From NCBI GenBank assembly GCA_001800945.1, contig MGWJ01000165.1, forward strand, positions 1 through 6,391: a stretch of DNA of 6,391 nucleotides, given 5' to 3'. A program made the position numbers and the translations under genes. Below the pieces are notes generated by a model. It did not search any database and was not told the DNA's origin. It was given only the letters and a program-made list of their open reading frames with translations. This DNA comes from Flavobacteria bacterium RIFCSPLOWO2_12_FULL_31_7 (lineage in GTDB: Bacteria; Bacteroidota; Bacteroidia; Flavobacteriales; Flavobacteriaceae). Every line of letters starts with the position of its first letter. The stretch's first letter is position 1. Shown piece after piece: positions 1 to 5,425 of this stretch.

Positions 1-861
1 ATTAACCAAATTGTGTTGAGTGTTTTTTCTGGTGGACACGCACTTTTAGTTGGTGTGCCAGGTTTAGCAAAAACCTTAATGGTAAATACGATTTCTGAAG
101 CTTTAGGCTTAAATTTTAAGCGTATTCAGTTTACGCCAGATTTGATGCCTTCCGATATTTTAGGAAGTGAGATTTTAGATGAAACGCGTAATTTTAAATT
201 TATAAAAGGACCAATTTTTTCTAATATCATTTTGGCAGATGAGATTAACAGAACGCCGCCAAAAACGCAAGCCGCTTTGTTAGAAGCCATGCAGGAAAAA
301 TCAGTTACAGTTGCCGGACAAAGTTTTAAATTAGATTTGCCATTTTTTGTACTAGCTACTCAAAATCCAATTGAGCAAGATGGTACTTATCCTTTGCCTG
401 AAGCGCAATTAGACCGTTTTATGTTTGCTATAAATTTAGATTATCCAACTTTTGAAGAAGAAGTACAAGTAGTAAAAGCCACAACTTCTGATATAAAAGT
501 TGCCATTGAACCTTTGTTTTCTGCTGAAGAAATTATCGAATATCAAAACTTAATCAGAAAAATTCCAGTTACAGATAATGTAATTGAATACGCCGTAACT
601 TTAGTCTCAAAAACTCGTCCAAATAATCCGTTAGCAACAGATTTTGTTAAAAATTATTTAGATTGGGGTGCTGGACCGCGTGCTTCTCAAAGTTTAATTT
701 TAGCAGCAAAAACCAATGCAGCAATTAACGGGAAGTTTTCTCCAGATATTGAAGATATACAAGCAGTTGCCTTTGGGATTTTGCGTCACAGAATTGTTAA
801 AAATTATAAAGCAGACGCAGAAGGGATTTCTGAAGAAGACATTATTAGAAAATTATTTTAA
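1..861 (+). CDS. MoxR-family AAA+ ATPase, 5' truncated by the window edge
   Basis: The frame is open from base 1, so the true start lies upstream; GTG at 13 is only the first start-like codon inside the gene. 286 codons are present, and about 30 residues are probably missing compared with a typical MoxR protein of ~315-330 residues. Visible motifs, numbered from the first codon here, are Walker A GVPGLAKT (18-25), Walker B LADEINR (78-84), sensor 1 LATQNP (118-123), the PEAQLDRF segment with the likely arginine finger (R139), and a sensor-2-like GPRASQS (225-231). This order is diagnostic of MoxR ATPases, cytoplasmic chaperone-like AAA+ proteins often encoded beside VWA-domain and DUF58 proteins and thought to help assemble or activate partner complexes. 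No partner gene follows; a terminator lies directly downstream, so any partners would be upstream of the window. The family call is firm, but the client is unknown. Confidence 0.95.
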   Translation: MNQIVLSVFSGGHALLVGVPGLAKTLMVNTISEALGLNFKRIQFTPDLMPSDILGSEILDETRNFKFIKGPIFSNIILADEINRTPPKTQAALLEAMQEKSVTVAGQSFKLDLPFFVLATQNPIEQDGTYPLPEAQLDRFMFAINLDYPTFEEEVQVVKATTSDIKVAIEPLFSAEEIIEYQNLIRKIPVTDNVIEYAVTLVSKTRPNNPLATDFVKNYLDWGAGPRASQSLILAAKTNAAINGKFSPDIEDIQAVAFGILRHRIVKNYKADAEGISEEDIIRKLF

Positions 862-867
862 AAATAT

Positions 868-892
868 AAAAGTGCTTCAGGGCACTTTTTTT
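868..892 (+). terminator. Intrinsic terminator of the MoxR gene
   Basis: An 8-bp perfect stem (AAAAGTGC at 868-875 pairing with GCACTTTT at 882-889) has a 6-base loop and runs directly into T's up to 892. It begins 7 bases after the MoxR stop codon. Because the stem starts with A's, it may also work on the opposite strand, but there is no gene there. Confidence 0.85.
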
Positions 893-919
893 ATCGATAT
901 AATAAACAAACTGTCTTTT

Positions 920-927
920 CAATTTTG
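920..927 (+). promoter_or_regulatory. Possible -7 box for the hydrolase gene
   Basis: CAATTTTG differs from the Bacteroidota -7 consensus TAnnTTTG at one position and lies 23 bases before the ATG at 951. No convincing -33 TTG element is visible at the expected distance. The call rests mainly on position: the hydrolase follows a terminator and needs its own promoter. Confidence 0.3.
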
Positions 928-950
928 TTTCTGAATCTAAATTAATTATC

Positions 951-1634
951 ATGAAAAAAATATTCATCTTATTTCTTACAATTGCTTTTTCATTTCAAGA
1001 ACCAGAAGAAAAATTACATACTGTTGTAGGAAAAACAACTTATCCATTTTGGTTGCAAATTCCTAAGACTGAAAAAACGGAAGAGAAACCTCCAATTTTA
1101 ATTTTTCTTCACGGAAAAAGTCTTTCAGGAACCGACTTAAATAGGGTAAAACGTTATGGTGTATTACGTGCAATGGAAAAAGGACGAAAAATTAACGCAG
1201 TTGTCATTGCACCACAAATCGCTTCAGGAAATTGGAATCCAGATAAAGTTTTAGAAGTTTTAGACTATGTTCAAAATAACTATGCTACGAATTTATATCG
1301 TGTTTATGTTTGCGGAATGAGTTTAGGTGGTTACGGAACAATGCATTTCGTAGGTAAATATCCTAACAGAGTAACCGCTGCTGTAGCCATTTGTGGTGGT
1401 GGAAATGTTGCTGATGGATGTAATCTATCAAAGGTTCCGATGTGGATTCAACATGGTGATAAGGATTATATTGTAAGAATGTCCGAATCACAAAAAGTAT
1501 ATGACGCAATTAAAAAATGCAATCCAAAAGCTGATGCTACACTTACTATTATAAAAGGTGGAAATCACGGAAGTGTAGAAAGTTTATTTCACCAAAATGC
1601 GATGTACGATTGGATGTTTAAATATGTAAAATAA
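951..1634 (+). CDS. Secreted alpha/beta hydrolase (predicted esterase/peptidase)
   Basis: This is a 227-residue protein. Residues 1-15 (MKKIFILFLTIAFSF) have a short positive N-end and a hydrophobic stretch, so it is probably an exported, periplasmic protein; there is no lipobox cysteine. The rest fits a compact alpha/beta-hydrolase fold: FLHG at 52-55 (oxyanion hole), nucleophile elbow GMSLGG with Ser124, acid region HGDKD at 168-172 (Asp172 most likely) and GNHGS with His206. This layout resembles the PHB-depolymerase/dienelactone-hydrolase group and 'predicted peptidase' phospholipase/carboxylesterase proteins; the substrate cannot be told from sequence. Four cysteines (121, 148, 157, 190) could allow disulfides. 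It appears monocistronic, with a terminator before it and a 97-base gap after it. ATG at 951 is chosen because it gives a complete signal peptide. There is no Shine-Dalgarno sequence, as is usual for Bacteroidota. Confidence 0.9.
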   Translation: MKKIFILFLTIAFSFQEPEEKLHTVVGKTTYPFWLQIPKTEKTEEKPPILIFLHGKSLSGTDLNRVKRYGVLRAMEKGRKINAVVIAPQIASGNWNPDKVLEVLDYVQNNYATNLYRVYVCGMSLGGYGTMHFVGKYPNRVTAAVAICGGGNVADGCNLSKVPMWIQHGDKDYIVRMSESQKVYDAIKKCNPKADATLTIIKGGNHGSVESLFHQNAMYDWMFKYVK

Positions 1635-1731
1635 TTTTTTTTAGTTTCTTAAAATCTAAACGGTTTCAATTTTCGTAAATGGTTATAGAAAAGTACTCAG
1701 CGAGTAGTAACTTATTTACAAAATTATCGTT

Positions 1732-1842
1732 ATGGAAATTATACTAGCATCAGTTTTAATCACAGTTTCAATCTATTTCTATTTTAAAAATTGGTATTTA
1801 GATAAACAAATTGAAAGTTTAGCTAAGTCTGAAATTTATTAA
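1732..1842 (+). CDS. Possible 36-residue single-span membrane protein
   Basis: ATG at 1732 opens a 36-codon frame ending in TAA at 1840-1842. The product begins MEIILASVLITVSIYFYF, a hydrophobic stretch (residues 3-18) long enough for one membrane span. It is followed by a polar, charged tail (KNWYLDKQIESLAKSEIY). A tryptophan and tyrosines at the membrane edge and the lack of rare codons make it look more protein-like than random AT-rich sequence. It sits alone between the hydrolase and a hairpin terminator 19 bases downstream. About 26 bases upstream is a small hairpin (TACTC-AGC-GAGTA, 1694-1706) that could belong to its leader. I do not recognise the family, and conservation in relatives would decide whether it is a gene. 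Confidence 0.45.
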   Translation: MEIILASVLITVSIYFYFKNWYLDKQIESLAKSEIY

Positions 1843-1860
1843 TTTATTAAAATTTACTAG

Positions 1861-1926
1861 CCTTTTTTTCGAAATTCGTAGTTTAAATTATTTAAATTAA
1901 GAATTCCTAAAAAAAGGTTTTTTTTT
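1861..1926 (+). terminator. Long hairpin with T run before acnB
   Basis: CCTTTTTTT (1861-1869) pairs perfectly with AAAAAAAGG (1909-1917), and nine T's follow (1918-1926). Inside are further pairings: AATTC (1873-1877) with GAATT (1901-1905), and TTTAAAT (1882-1888) with ATTTAAA (1890-1896), though the last has too small a loop to close fully. It probably terminates transcription of the small upstream frame. The A/T-rich stem is weak for its length, and the A and T runs on both sides make it potentially bidirectional. Confidence 0.55.
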
Positions 1927-1931
1927 CATGC

Positions 1932-1939
1932 TATTTTTG
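1932..1939 (+). promoter_or_regulatory. Possible upstream -7 box for acnB
   Basis: TATTTTTG matches TAnnTTTG fully. It overlaps by two bases a 13-base palindrome TGAATTAAATTCA (1938-1950) that could be an operator. A start here would give a leader of ~150 bases. There is no clear -33 TTG, and in sequence this AT-rich chance matches are common, so it is weaker than the box at 2030. Confidence 0.25.
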
Positions 1940-2029
1940 AATTAAATTCAGTAAAATAGAATAATTACAAATAATAATTTTATGAATGTCGTTTTTTATT
2001 ATAAATTTTTTAATTCAAAAAGAATTGGC

Positions 2030-2037
2030 TAAATTTG
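2030..2037 (+). promoter_or_regulatory. Probable -7 box of the acnB promoter
   Basis: TAAATTTG is a full match to the Bacteroidota -7 consensus TAnnTTTG and lies 57 bases before the acnB start codon, giving a leader of about 50 bases. A clear TTG at -33 is lacking; only a T-rich stretch (2006-2011) is there. An inverted repeat AATTC-AAAAA-GAATT (2012-2026) fills the spacer just upstream and could bind a regulator. Confidence 0.5.
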
Positions 2038-2094
2038 TGCAACTTTTAAAAAATAGTACAATCAAATTAACAAATTTATATAGTAGCATTCGAT

Positions 2095-4872
2095 ATGGAA
2101 ATGAATATTTATAAAGAATACATCAAAGAAATTGAAGAAAGAAAAGGTCAAGGACTTCATCCAAAACCAATTGATAGCGCTGAATTACTAAGCGAAATCA
2201 TTACGCAAATTAAAGATGTAAATAATTCAGATAGAGCAAATTCTCTTCAGTTTTTTATTTACAATACCTTGCCTGGTACAACTCCAGCGGCTGGATCTAA
2301 GGCAAAATTTTTAAAAGAGATTATTTTGGGTCAAGAAGTTGTAGCTGAAATTACTCCAACTTTTGCTTTTGAATTATTATCGCACATGAAAGGTGGTCCT
2401 TCAATTGAAGTATTACTAGATTTAGCTTTAGGGAATGATTTAGCAATCGCAAAAGAGGCTGCAAATGTGCTTAAAACTCAAGTGTATCTTTATGACGCCG
2501 ACATGGATCGTTTGAAAAATGCATTTGAAAAGGGTAATGAAGTGGCTAAAGAAGTATTAGAAAGTTATGCTAAAGCAGAATTTTTCACTAAACTTCCTGA
2601 AGTGGCTGAAGAAATTAAAGTTGTAACTTTTATCGCTGGAGAAGGTGATATTTCAACAGATTTATTGTCTCCAGGAAACCAAGCACACTCGCGTTCTGAC
2701 CGTGAATTACACGGAAAATGTATGATTACACCTCAAGCCCAAGATGAAATAAAAGCGTTACAAGCACAACATCCTGATAAATCGGTTATGTTAATTGCTG
2801 AAAAAGGAACAATGGGTGTAGGTTCTTCTCGTATGTCAGGTGTAAACAACGTAGCACTTTGGACAGGTAAACAAGCAAGTCCTTATGTGCCTTTCGTTAA
2901 TTTCGCACCTATCGTAGCAGGAACTAACGGAATTTCTCCAATTTTCTTAACTACAGTTGATGTAACGGGAGGAATTGGTTTAGACTTGAAAAACTGGGTA
3001 AAAAAGACTGATGCAAATGGAGAAGTGGTTCGAAATGAAAGTGGCGATCCAATTTTAGAAGAAGTGTATTCTGTAGCAACAGGTACGGTTCTTACCATCA
3101 ATACAAAAACAAAAAAATTATATAACGGAGACAAAGAATTAATCGATATTTCAAAAGCATTCACACCACAGAAAATGGAATTCATTAAAGCGGGTGGATC
3201 GTATGCGATTGTTTTCGGTAAAAAAATTCAAACTTTCGCAGCTAAAACACTTGGAATTGAAGCACCATTAGTTTACGCACCTTCAAAAGAAGTTTCTATT
3301 GACGGACAAGGTTTAACTGCTGTTGAAAAAATATTTAACAGAAATTCGGTTGGAACAATTTCTAAAAAAGCCTTACACGCAGGTTCAGATGTACGTGTAA
3401 CAGTAAATATTGTAGGTTCACAAGACACCACTGGTTTAATGACTGCTCAGGAATTAGAATCGATGGCAGCAACTGTAATTTCTCCAATTGTTGACGGAGC
3501 ATACCAATCAGGTTGTCATACGGCTTCAGTTTGGGATAAAAAAGCACAAGCTAATATTCCGAAATTAATGCAATTTATGAACGACTTCGGTTTAATTACT
3601 GCTCGTGATCCAAAAGGAGTTTATCATGCCATGACGGATGTAATTCATAAAGTATTAAATGATATTACAGTAGATGAATGGGCGATTATCATTGGTGGAG
3701 ATTCTCATACAAGAATGTCTAAAGGTGTGGCGTTCGGTGCCGATTCAGGTACGGTTGCACTAGCTTTAGCAACTGGAGAAGCTTCTATGCCAATTCCAGA
3801 ATCTGTAAAGGTGACTTTCAAAGGTGCAATGGCTAATTATATGGATTTCCGTGATGTGGTTCACGCTACTCAAGCGCAAATGTTACATAAATTTGGTGGT
3901 GAAAACGTTTTCCAAGGAAGAATTATTGAAGTGCATTTAGGAACATTAACAGCTGATCAAGCGTTTACTTTCACAGATTGGACAGCCGAAATGAAAGCCA
4001 AAGCTTCTATTTGTATTTCTGAAGATGAAACATTAATCGAATCTTTAGAAATTGCAAAATCAAGAATCCAAATCATGATTGATAAAGGCATGGATAACAA
4101 AAACCGTGTACTTCAAGGTTTAATCGATAAAGCAAACAAAAGAATTGCTGAAATCAAATCTGGTGAAAAACCAGCATTACGTCCAGATGCCAATGCAAAA
4201 TATTATGCAGAAGTGGAAATTGATTTAGATGTGATTAACGAGCCAATGATTGCAGATCCAGATGTAAATAATAAAGACGTTTCCAAAAGATATACACACG
4301 ATACGATTCGTCCACTTTCATTCTACGGAGGGGACAAAAAAGTAGATTTAGGTTTCATAGGTTCTTGTATGGTACATAAAGGGGATATGAAAATCTTAGC
4401 TCAAATGTTGAAAAATGTTGAAGCTCAAAATGGTGAAGTTAAATTTAACGCGCCATTAGTAGTGGCTCCTCCAACATATAACATTGTTGATGAATTAAAA
4501 GCTGAAGGTGACTGGGAAGTGTTGCAAAAATATTCTGGTTTCGAATTTGATGATAACGCGCCAAAAGGTGCTGCTCGTACAGAATACGAAAACATGTTAT
4601 ACCTAGAGCGTCCAGGTTGTAACTTATGTATGGGGAACCAAGAGAAAGCGTCTAAAGGAGATACCGTAATGGCAACTTCAACTCGTTTATTCCAAGGGCG
4701 TGTTGTGGAAGATACAGAAACTAAAAAAGGAGAATCTTTATTGTCATCTACTCCAGTTGTAGTTTTATCAACAATTTTAGGAAGAACACCTTCAATTGAA
4801 GAATACAAAAAAGCTGTTGAAGGTATTAACTTAACAAAGTTTGCGCCATCTCATAAATTGTTAGTGGGATAA
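2095..4872 (+). CDS. acnB: Aconitate hydratase B (bifunctional aconitase/2-methylisocitrate dehydratase)
   Basis: AcnB interconverts citrate and isocitrate in the TCA cycle through a [4Fe-4S] cluster, in the cytoplasm; the family can also dehydrate 2-methylisocitrate. The 925-residue protein has the AcnB order: an N-terminal HEAT-like helical domain (about 1-170), the swivel domain placed near the N-terminus (about 175-400, with SRSDRELHGK and GVGSSRMSG), then the catalytic domains. The three expected cluster ligands are visible: Cys758 in GSCMVHKG, and Cys842 and Cys845 in PGCNLCMGNQ. GGDSHTR (534-540) is the aconitase signature. It is longer than E. coli AcnB (865 residues), with extra material around 300-360. 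That stretch reads as ordinary in-frame protein, not a frameshift. The start is uncertain by two codons: Met3 at 2101 also fits how related proteins begin. It appears monocistronic, with its own promoter region and a terminator 21 bases after the stop. Confidence 0.97.
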   Translation: MEMNIYKEYIKEIEERKGQGLHPKPIDSAELLSEIITQIKDVNNSDRANSLQFFIYNTLPGTTPAAGSKAKFLKEIILGQEVVAEITPTFAFELLSHMKGGPSIEVLLDLALGNDLAIAKEAANVLKTQVYLYDADMDRLKNAFEKGNEVAKEVLESYAKAEFFTKLPEVAEEIKVVTFIAGEGDISTDLLSPGNQAHSRSDRELHGKCMITPQAQDEIKALQAQHPDKSVMLIAEKGTMGVGSSRMSGVNNVALWTGKQASPYVPFVNFAPIVAGTNGISPIFLTTVDVTGGIGLDLKNWVKKTDANGEVVRNESGDPILEEVYSVATGTVLTINTKTKKLYNGDKELIDISKAFTPQKMEFIKAGGSYAIVFGKKIQTFAAKTLGIEAPLVYAPSKEVSIDGQGLTAVEKIFNRNSVGTISKKALHAGSDVRVTVNIVGSQDTTGLMTAQELESMAATVISPIVDGAYQSGCHTASVWDKKAQANIPKLMQFMNDFGLITARDPKGVYHAMTDVIHKVLNDITVDEWAIIIGGDSHTRMSKGVAFGADSGTVALALATGEASMPIPESVKVTFKGAMANYMDFRDVVHATQAQMLHKFGGENVFQGRIIEVHLGTLTADQAFTFTDWTAEMKAKASICISEDETLIESLEIAKSRIQIMIDKGMDNKNRVLQGLIDKANKRIAEIKSGEKPALRPDANAKYYAEVEIDLDVINEPMIADPDVNNKDVSKRYTHDTIRPLSFYGGDKKVDLGFIGSCMVHKGDMKILAQMLKNVEAQNGEVKFNAPLVVAPPTYNIVDELKAEGDWEVLQKYSGFEFDDNAPKGAARTEYENMLYLERPGCNLCMGNQEKASKGDTVMATSTRLFQGRVVEDTETKKGESLLSSTPVVVLSTILGRTPSIEEYKKAVEGINLTKFAPSHKLLVG

Positions 4873-4893
4873 TTTAATCAAAATATCAAAATG

Positions 4894-4928
4894 AAAAGCT
4901 CAAGTTATACTTGGGCTTTTTTGTTTTT
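4894..4928 (+). terminator. Intrinsic terminator of acnB
   Basis: AAAAGCTCAAG (4894-4904) pairs with CTTGGGCTTTT (4910-4920) over 11 positions with one G-U wobble and a 5-base TTATA loop. It is followed by a T-rich tract (interrupted by one G) to 4928. It separates acnB from the ilv leader. Confidence 0.88.
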
Positions 4929-4937
4929 AAAGCTTGT

Positions 4938-4949
4938 TGTAATATTACA
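4938..4949 (+). other. 12-base perfect palindrome upstream of the ilv promoter
   Basis: TGTAATATTACA is its own reverse complement. It lies about 60 bases upstream of the candidate ilv -7 box. Its right half plus flank (TAATATTACACTCA, 4940-4953) resembles the -7 region itself (TAATATTGCACCTCA, 5008-5022). It could be a protein-binding site or chance in AT-rich DNA; no known regulator is recognised. Confidence 0.25.
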
Positions 4950-5007
4950 CTCAAAAAATAAATTTAACTTTTTTTAAATAAATTATTATAAAATCATTTT
5001 TTTGTTT

Positions 5008-5015
5008 TAATATTG
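5008..5015 (+). promoter_or_regulatory. Probable -7 box of the ilv operon promoter
   Basis: TAATATTG matches TAnnTTTG at all but one base. It is the best candidate in the region and is ideally placed: transcription would start near 5020, just before the first leader peptide. A TTG -33 element is not seen. Neither inter-unit spacer downstream (5165-5176 and 5292-5308) is large enough for, or contains, a convincing promoter. All three attenuators therefore probably lie on one transcript that continues into ilvE. Confidence 0.45.
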
Positions 5016-5036
5016 CACCTCATAAAGAAAAAAGTT

Positions 5037-5111
5037 TTGAAAAATTTAGCTATTATTCCTTCAATTAGTATTGTAAATGTGATTATCACATCTGCAAAGG
5101 GAAAGCTATAA
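5037..5111 (+). CDS. ilv leader peptide 1 (24 codons, TTG start)
   Basis: From TTG at 5037 the frame encodes 24 residues ending ...SAKGKL, with TAA at 5109-5111. It holds six Ile codons (including two Ile-Ile pairs), two Val and two Leu besides the start codon: LAIIPSISIVNVII is the core. There is no ATG in frame upstream, so TTG is the only plausible start. It would lie only ~17 bases from the predicted transcript 5' end, after the A-rich stretch AAAGAAAAAAG. A perfect inverted repeat (5077-5091) inside the frame could form a pause hairpin. The stop codon sits two bases past the candidate antiterminator strand (5099-5107), so a ribosome finishing translation would mask it. The sequence is unrelated to leaders 2 and 3. 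The start codon is the least certain part. Confidence 0.65.
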   Translation: MKNLAIIPSISIVNVIITSAKGKL

Positions 5112-5141
5112 ATATATATTAAAAATATTTTGAAGCCTCCC
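5099..5141 (+). promoter_or_regulatory. Candidate antiterminator of attenuator 1
   Basis: GGGA (5099-5102) can pair with TCCC (5138-5141), and GCT (5105-5107) with AGC (5134-5136), separated by a small AA/C internal loop. The right-hand strand is the 5' arm of terminator 1, so the two structures exclude each other. The left-hand strand overlaps the last codons of leader 1. The stem is short, so this is a moderate call. Confidence 0.5.
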
Positions 5142-5164
5142 GATAAATCAGGAGGCTTTTTTTT
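5133..5164 (+). terminator. Attenuator terminator 1
   Basis: AAGCCTCC (5133-5140) pairs perfectly with GGAGGCTT (5151-5158) around a 10-base loop in which GAT/ATC may add inner pairs. An uninterrupted T run follows (5157-5164). This is a strong intrinsic terminator located 21 bases after the leader 1 stop codon. Confidence 0.88.
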
Positions 5165-5176
5165 GACACATACATT

Positions 5177-5233
5177 ATGAAAACCAATATGAACATCATT
5201 ATTATCAGCATTATTATTCGCTCTTTAGAGTGA
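5177..5233 (+). CDS. ilv leader peptide 2 (18 residues, Ile-rich)
   Basis: ATG at 5177 encodes MKTNMNIIIISIIIRSLE and stops at TGA 5231-5233. Seven of 18 codons are Ile (four in a row, then three), with a single Leu and no Val, so it should mainly sense charged tRNA-Ile. There is no Shine-Dalgarno sequence; the start is only 12 bases after the T run of terminator 1. CTCT-TT-AGAG (5221-5230) at the end of the frame can form a small hairpin. The TGA itself is the first part of the antiterminator strand, so a terminating ribosome would cover it and favour termination. The peptide is identical in sequence to the first 18 residues of leader 3 despite three base differences, which supports real translation. 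Confidence 0.85.
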   Translation: MKTNMNIIIISIIIRSLE

Positions 5234-5269
5234 GTCAGGCTGGTATTGTCCAATTTTAAGCCTTTCTCA
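5231..5269 (+). promoter_or_regulatory. Candidate antiterminator of attenuator 2
   Basis: TGAG (5231-5234) and AGGCT (5237-5241) can pair with CTCA (5266-5269) and AGCCT (5259-5263), leaving a symmetric two-by-two internal loop. The strand TGAGTCAGGCT is a near-copy (9 of 11 bases) of the terminator's own 3' arm, TGAGAAAGGCT, and therefore competes with it for the same partner. Inner TGG/CCA pairing (5241-5243 with 5250-5252) may be an alternative. Confidence 0.65.
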
Positions 5270-5291
5270 TTCAGTTGAGAAAGGCTTTTTT
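5258..5291 (+). terminator. Attenuator terminator 2
   Basis: A 12-bp perfect stem (AAGCCTTTCTCA, 5258-5269, with TGAGAAAGGCTT, 5276-5287) has a 6-base TTCAGT loop and a T run (5286-5291). It is the longest stem of the three ilv terminators. Confidence 0.92.
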
Positions 5292-5308
5292 ATTTTAATA
5301 GATTACAC

Positions 5309-5392
5309 ATGAAAACCAATATGAACATTATTATTATCAGCATTATTATTCGCTCTCTCGAGTTAGTCAGGCTGGTAGTGTCCAATTTTTAA
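5309..5392 (+). CDS. ilv leader peptide 3 (27 residues, Ile then Leu/Val)
   Basis: ATG at 5309 encodes the same 18 residues as leader 2, but the codon matching its TGA stop is TTA. The frame goes on with LVRLVVSNF and ends at TAA 5390-5392. Totals are seven Ile, three Leu and three Val codons, so it could respond to all three branched-chain amino acids. An extra T in the linker (five T's instead of four before AAGCC) creates the TAA. The stop overlaps the first bases of terminator 3, an unusual position: a ribosome there would cover the terminator arm, not the antiterminator strand. Either the control logic differs from unit 2, or the extension is a tolerated change in a decaying copy. The frame is certain, its exact role is not. 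Confidence 0.8.
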   Translation: MKTNMNIIIISIIIRSLELVRLVVSNF

Positions 5393-5402
5393 GCCTTTCT
5401 CA
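5363..5402 (+). promoter_or_regulatory. Candidate antiterminator of attenuator 3
   Basis: AGGCT (5369-5373) can pair with AGCCT (5392-5396), and TTAG (5363-5366) with CTCA (5399-5402) except for one U/C mismatch. The strand TTAGTCAGGCT again mimics the terminator 3' arm, TTAGAAAGGCT (5409-5419). It lies inside the leader 3 reading frame, unlike in unit 2 where it begins at the stop codon. Confidence 0.55.
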
Positions 5403-5425
5403 TTCGTTTTAGAAAGGCTTTTTTT
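5391..5425 (+). terminator. Attenuator terminator 3
   Basis: AAGCCTTTCT (5391-5400) pairs with AGAAAGGCTT (5411-5420) over 10 bp with a 10-base loop, followed by T's to 5425. It is slightly weaker than terminator 2, having lost the two innermost pairs. It ends 32 bases before the ilvE start codon. Confidence 0.9.

Larger units (their letters stand above)
5177..5291 (+). repeat. Tandem attenuator repeat, copy A
   Basis: This is the first of two direct copies of a whole attenuator (leader frame, linker, terminator); the other copy is at 5309-5425. The start codons are 132 bases apart. The copies share the leader frame almost base for base, the linker with its AGGCTGG and TGTCCAATTTT stretches, and both terminator arms. 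Differences cluster in codon third positions, the stop codon, the terminator loop and the flanks. Confidence 0.92.
5309..5425 (+). repeat. Tandem attenuator repeat, copy B
   Basis: This is the second copy of the duplicated attenuator, adjacent to ilvE. Relative to copy A it has ATT for ATC at the first Ile codon, CTC for TTA at Leu17, TTA for the TGA stop, GTG for TTG in the linker, one added T before the terminator and a changed terminator loop. The differences are spread through the unit, so this is an older duplication and not an assembly duplicate. Confidence 0.92.

Noticed and set aside
716..934. A + strand frame of 72 codons overlapping the end of the MoxR gene
   Set aside because: It lies in another frame of a well-supported gene, runs through the MoxR terminator hairpin and has no recognisable motif.
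2883..4808. Three open frames on the - strand inside acnB
   Set aside because: All lie opposite a continuous, motif-complete acnB coding region and show no protein family features, so they are reflections of its codon bias.
4891..4977. A short ATG frame (MKSSSYTWAFLFLK...) after acnB
   Set aside because: Its first ten codons are the acnB terminator hairpin and T run, so the hydrophobic look comes from T-rich sequence.
5079..5090. A CRP-type binding site (TGTGA...TCACA)
   Set aside because: The half-sites are separated by three bases instead of six, and the site lies inside a leader frame downstream of the predicted start.
5177..5425. The tandem leader copies as an assembly artefact or a CRISPR-like or mobile repeat
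   Set aside because: There are only two copies, they differ at many scattered bases, there are no spacers of regular length, no terminal inverted repeats and no transposase; the internal gene-like structure explains them.
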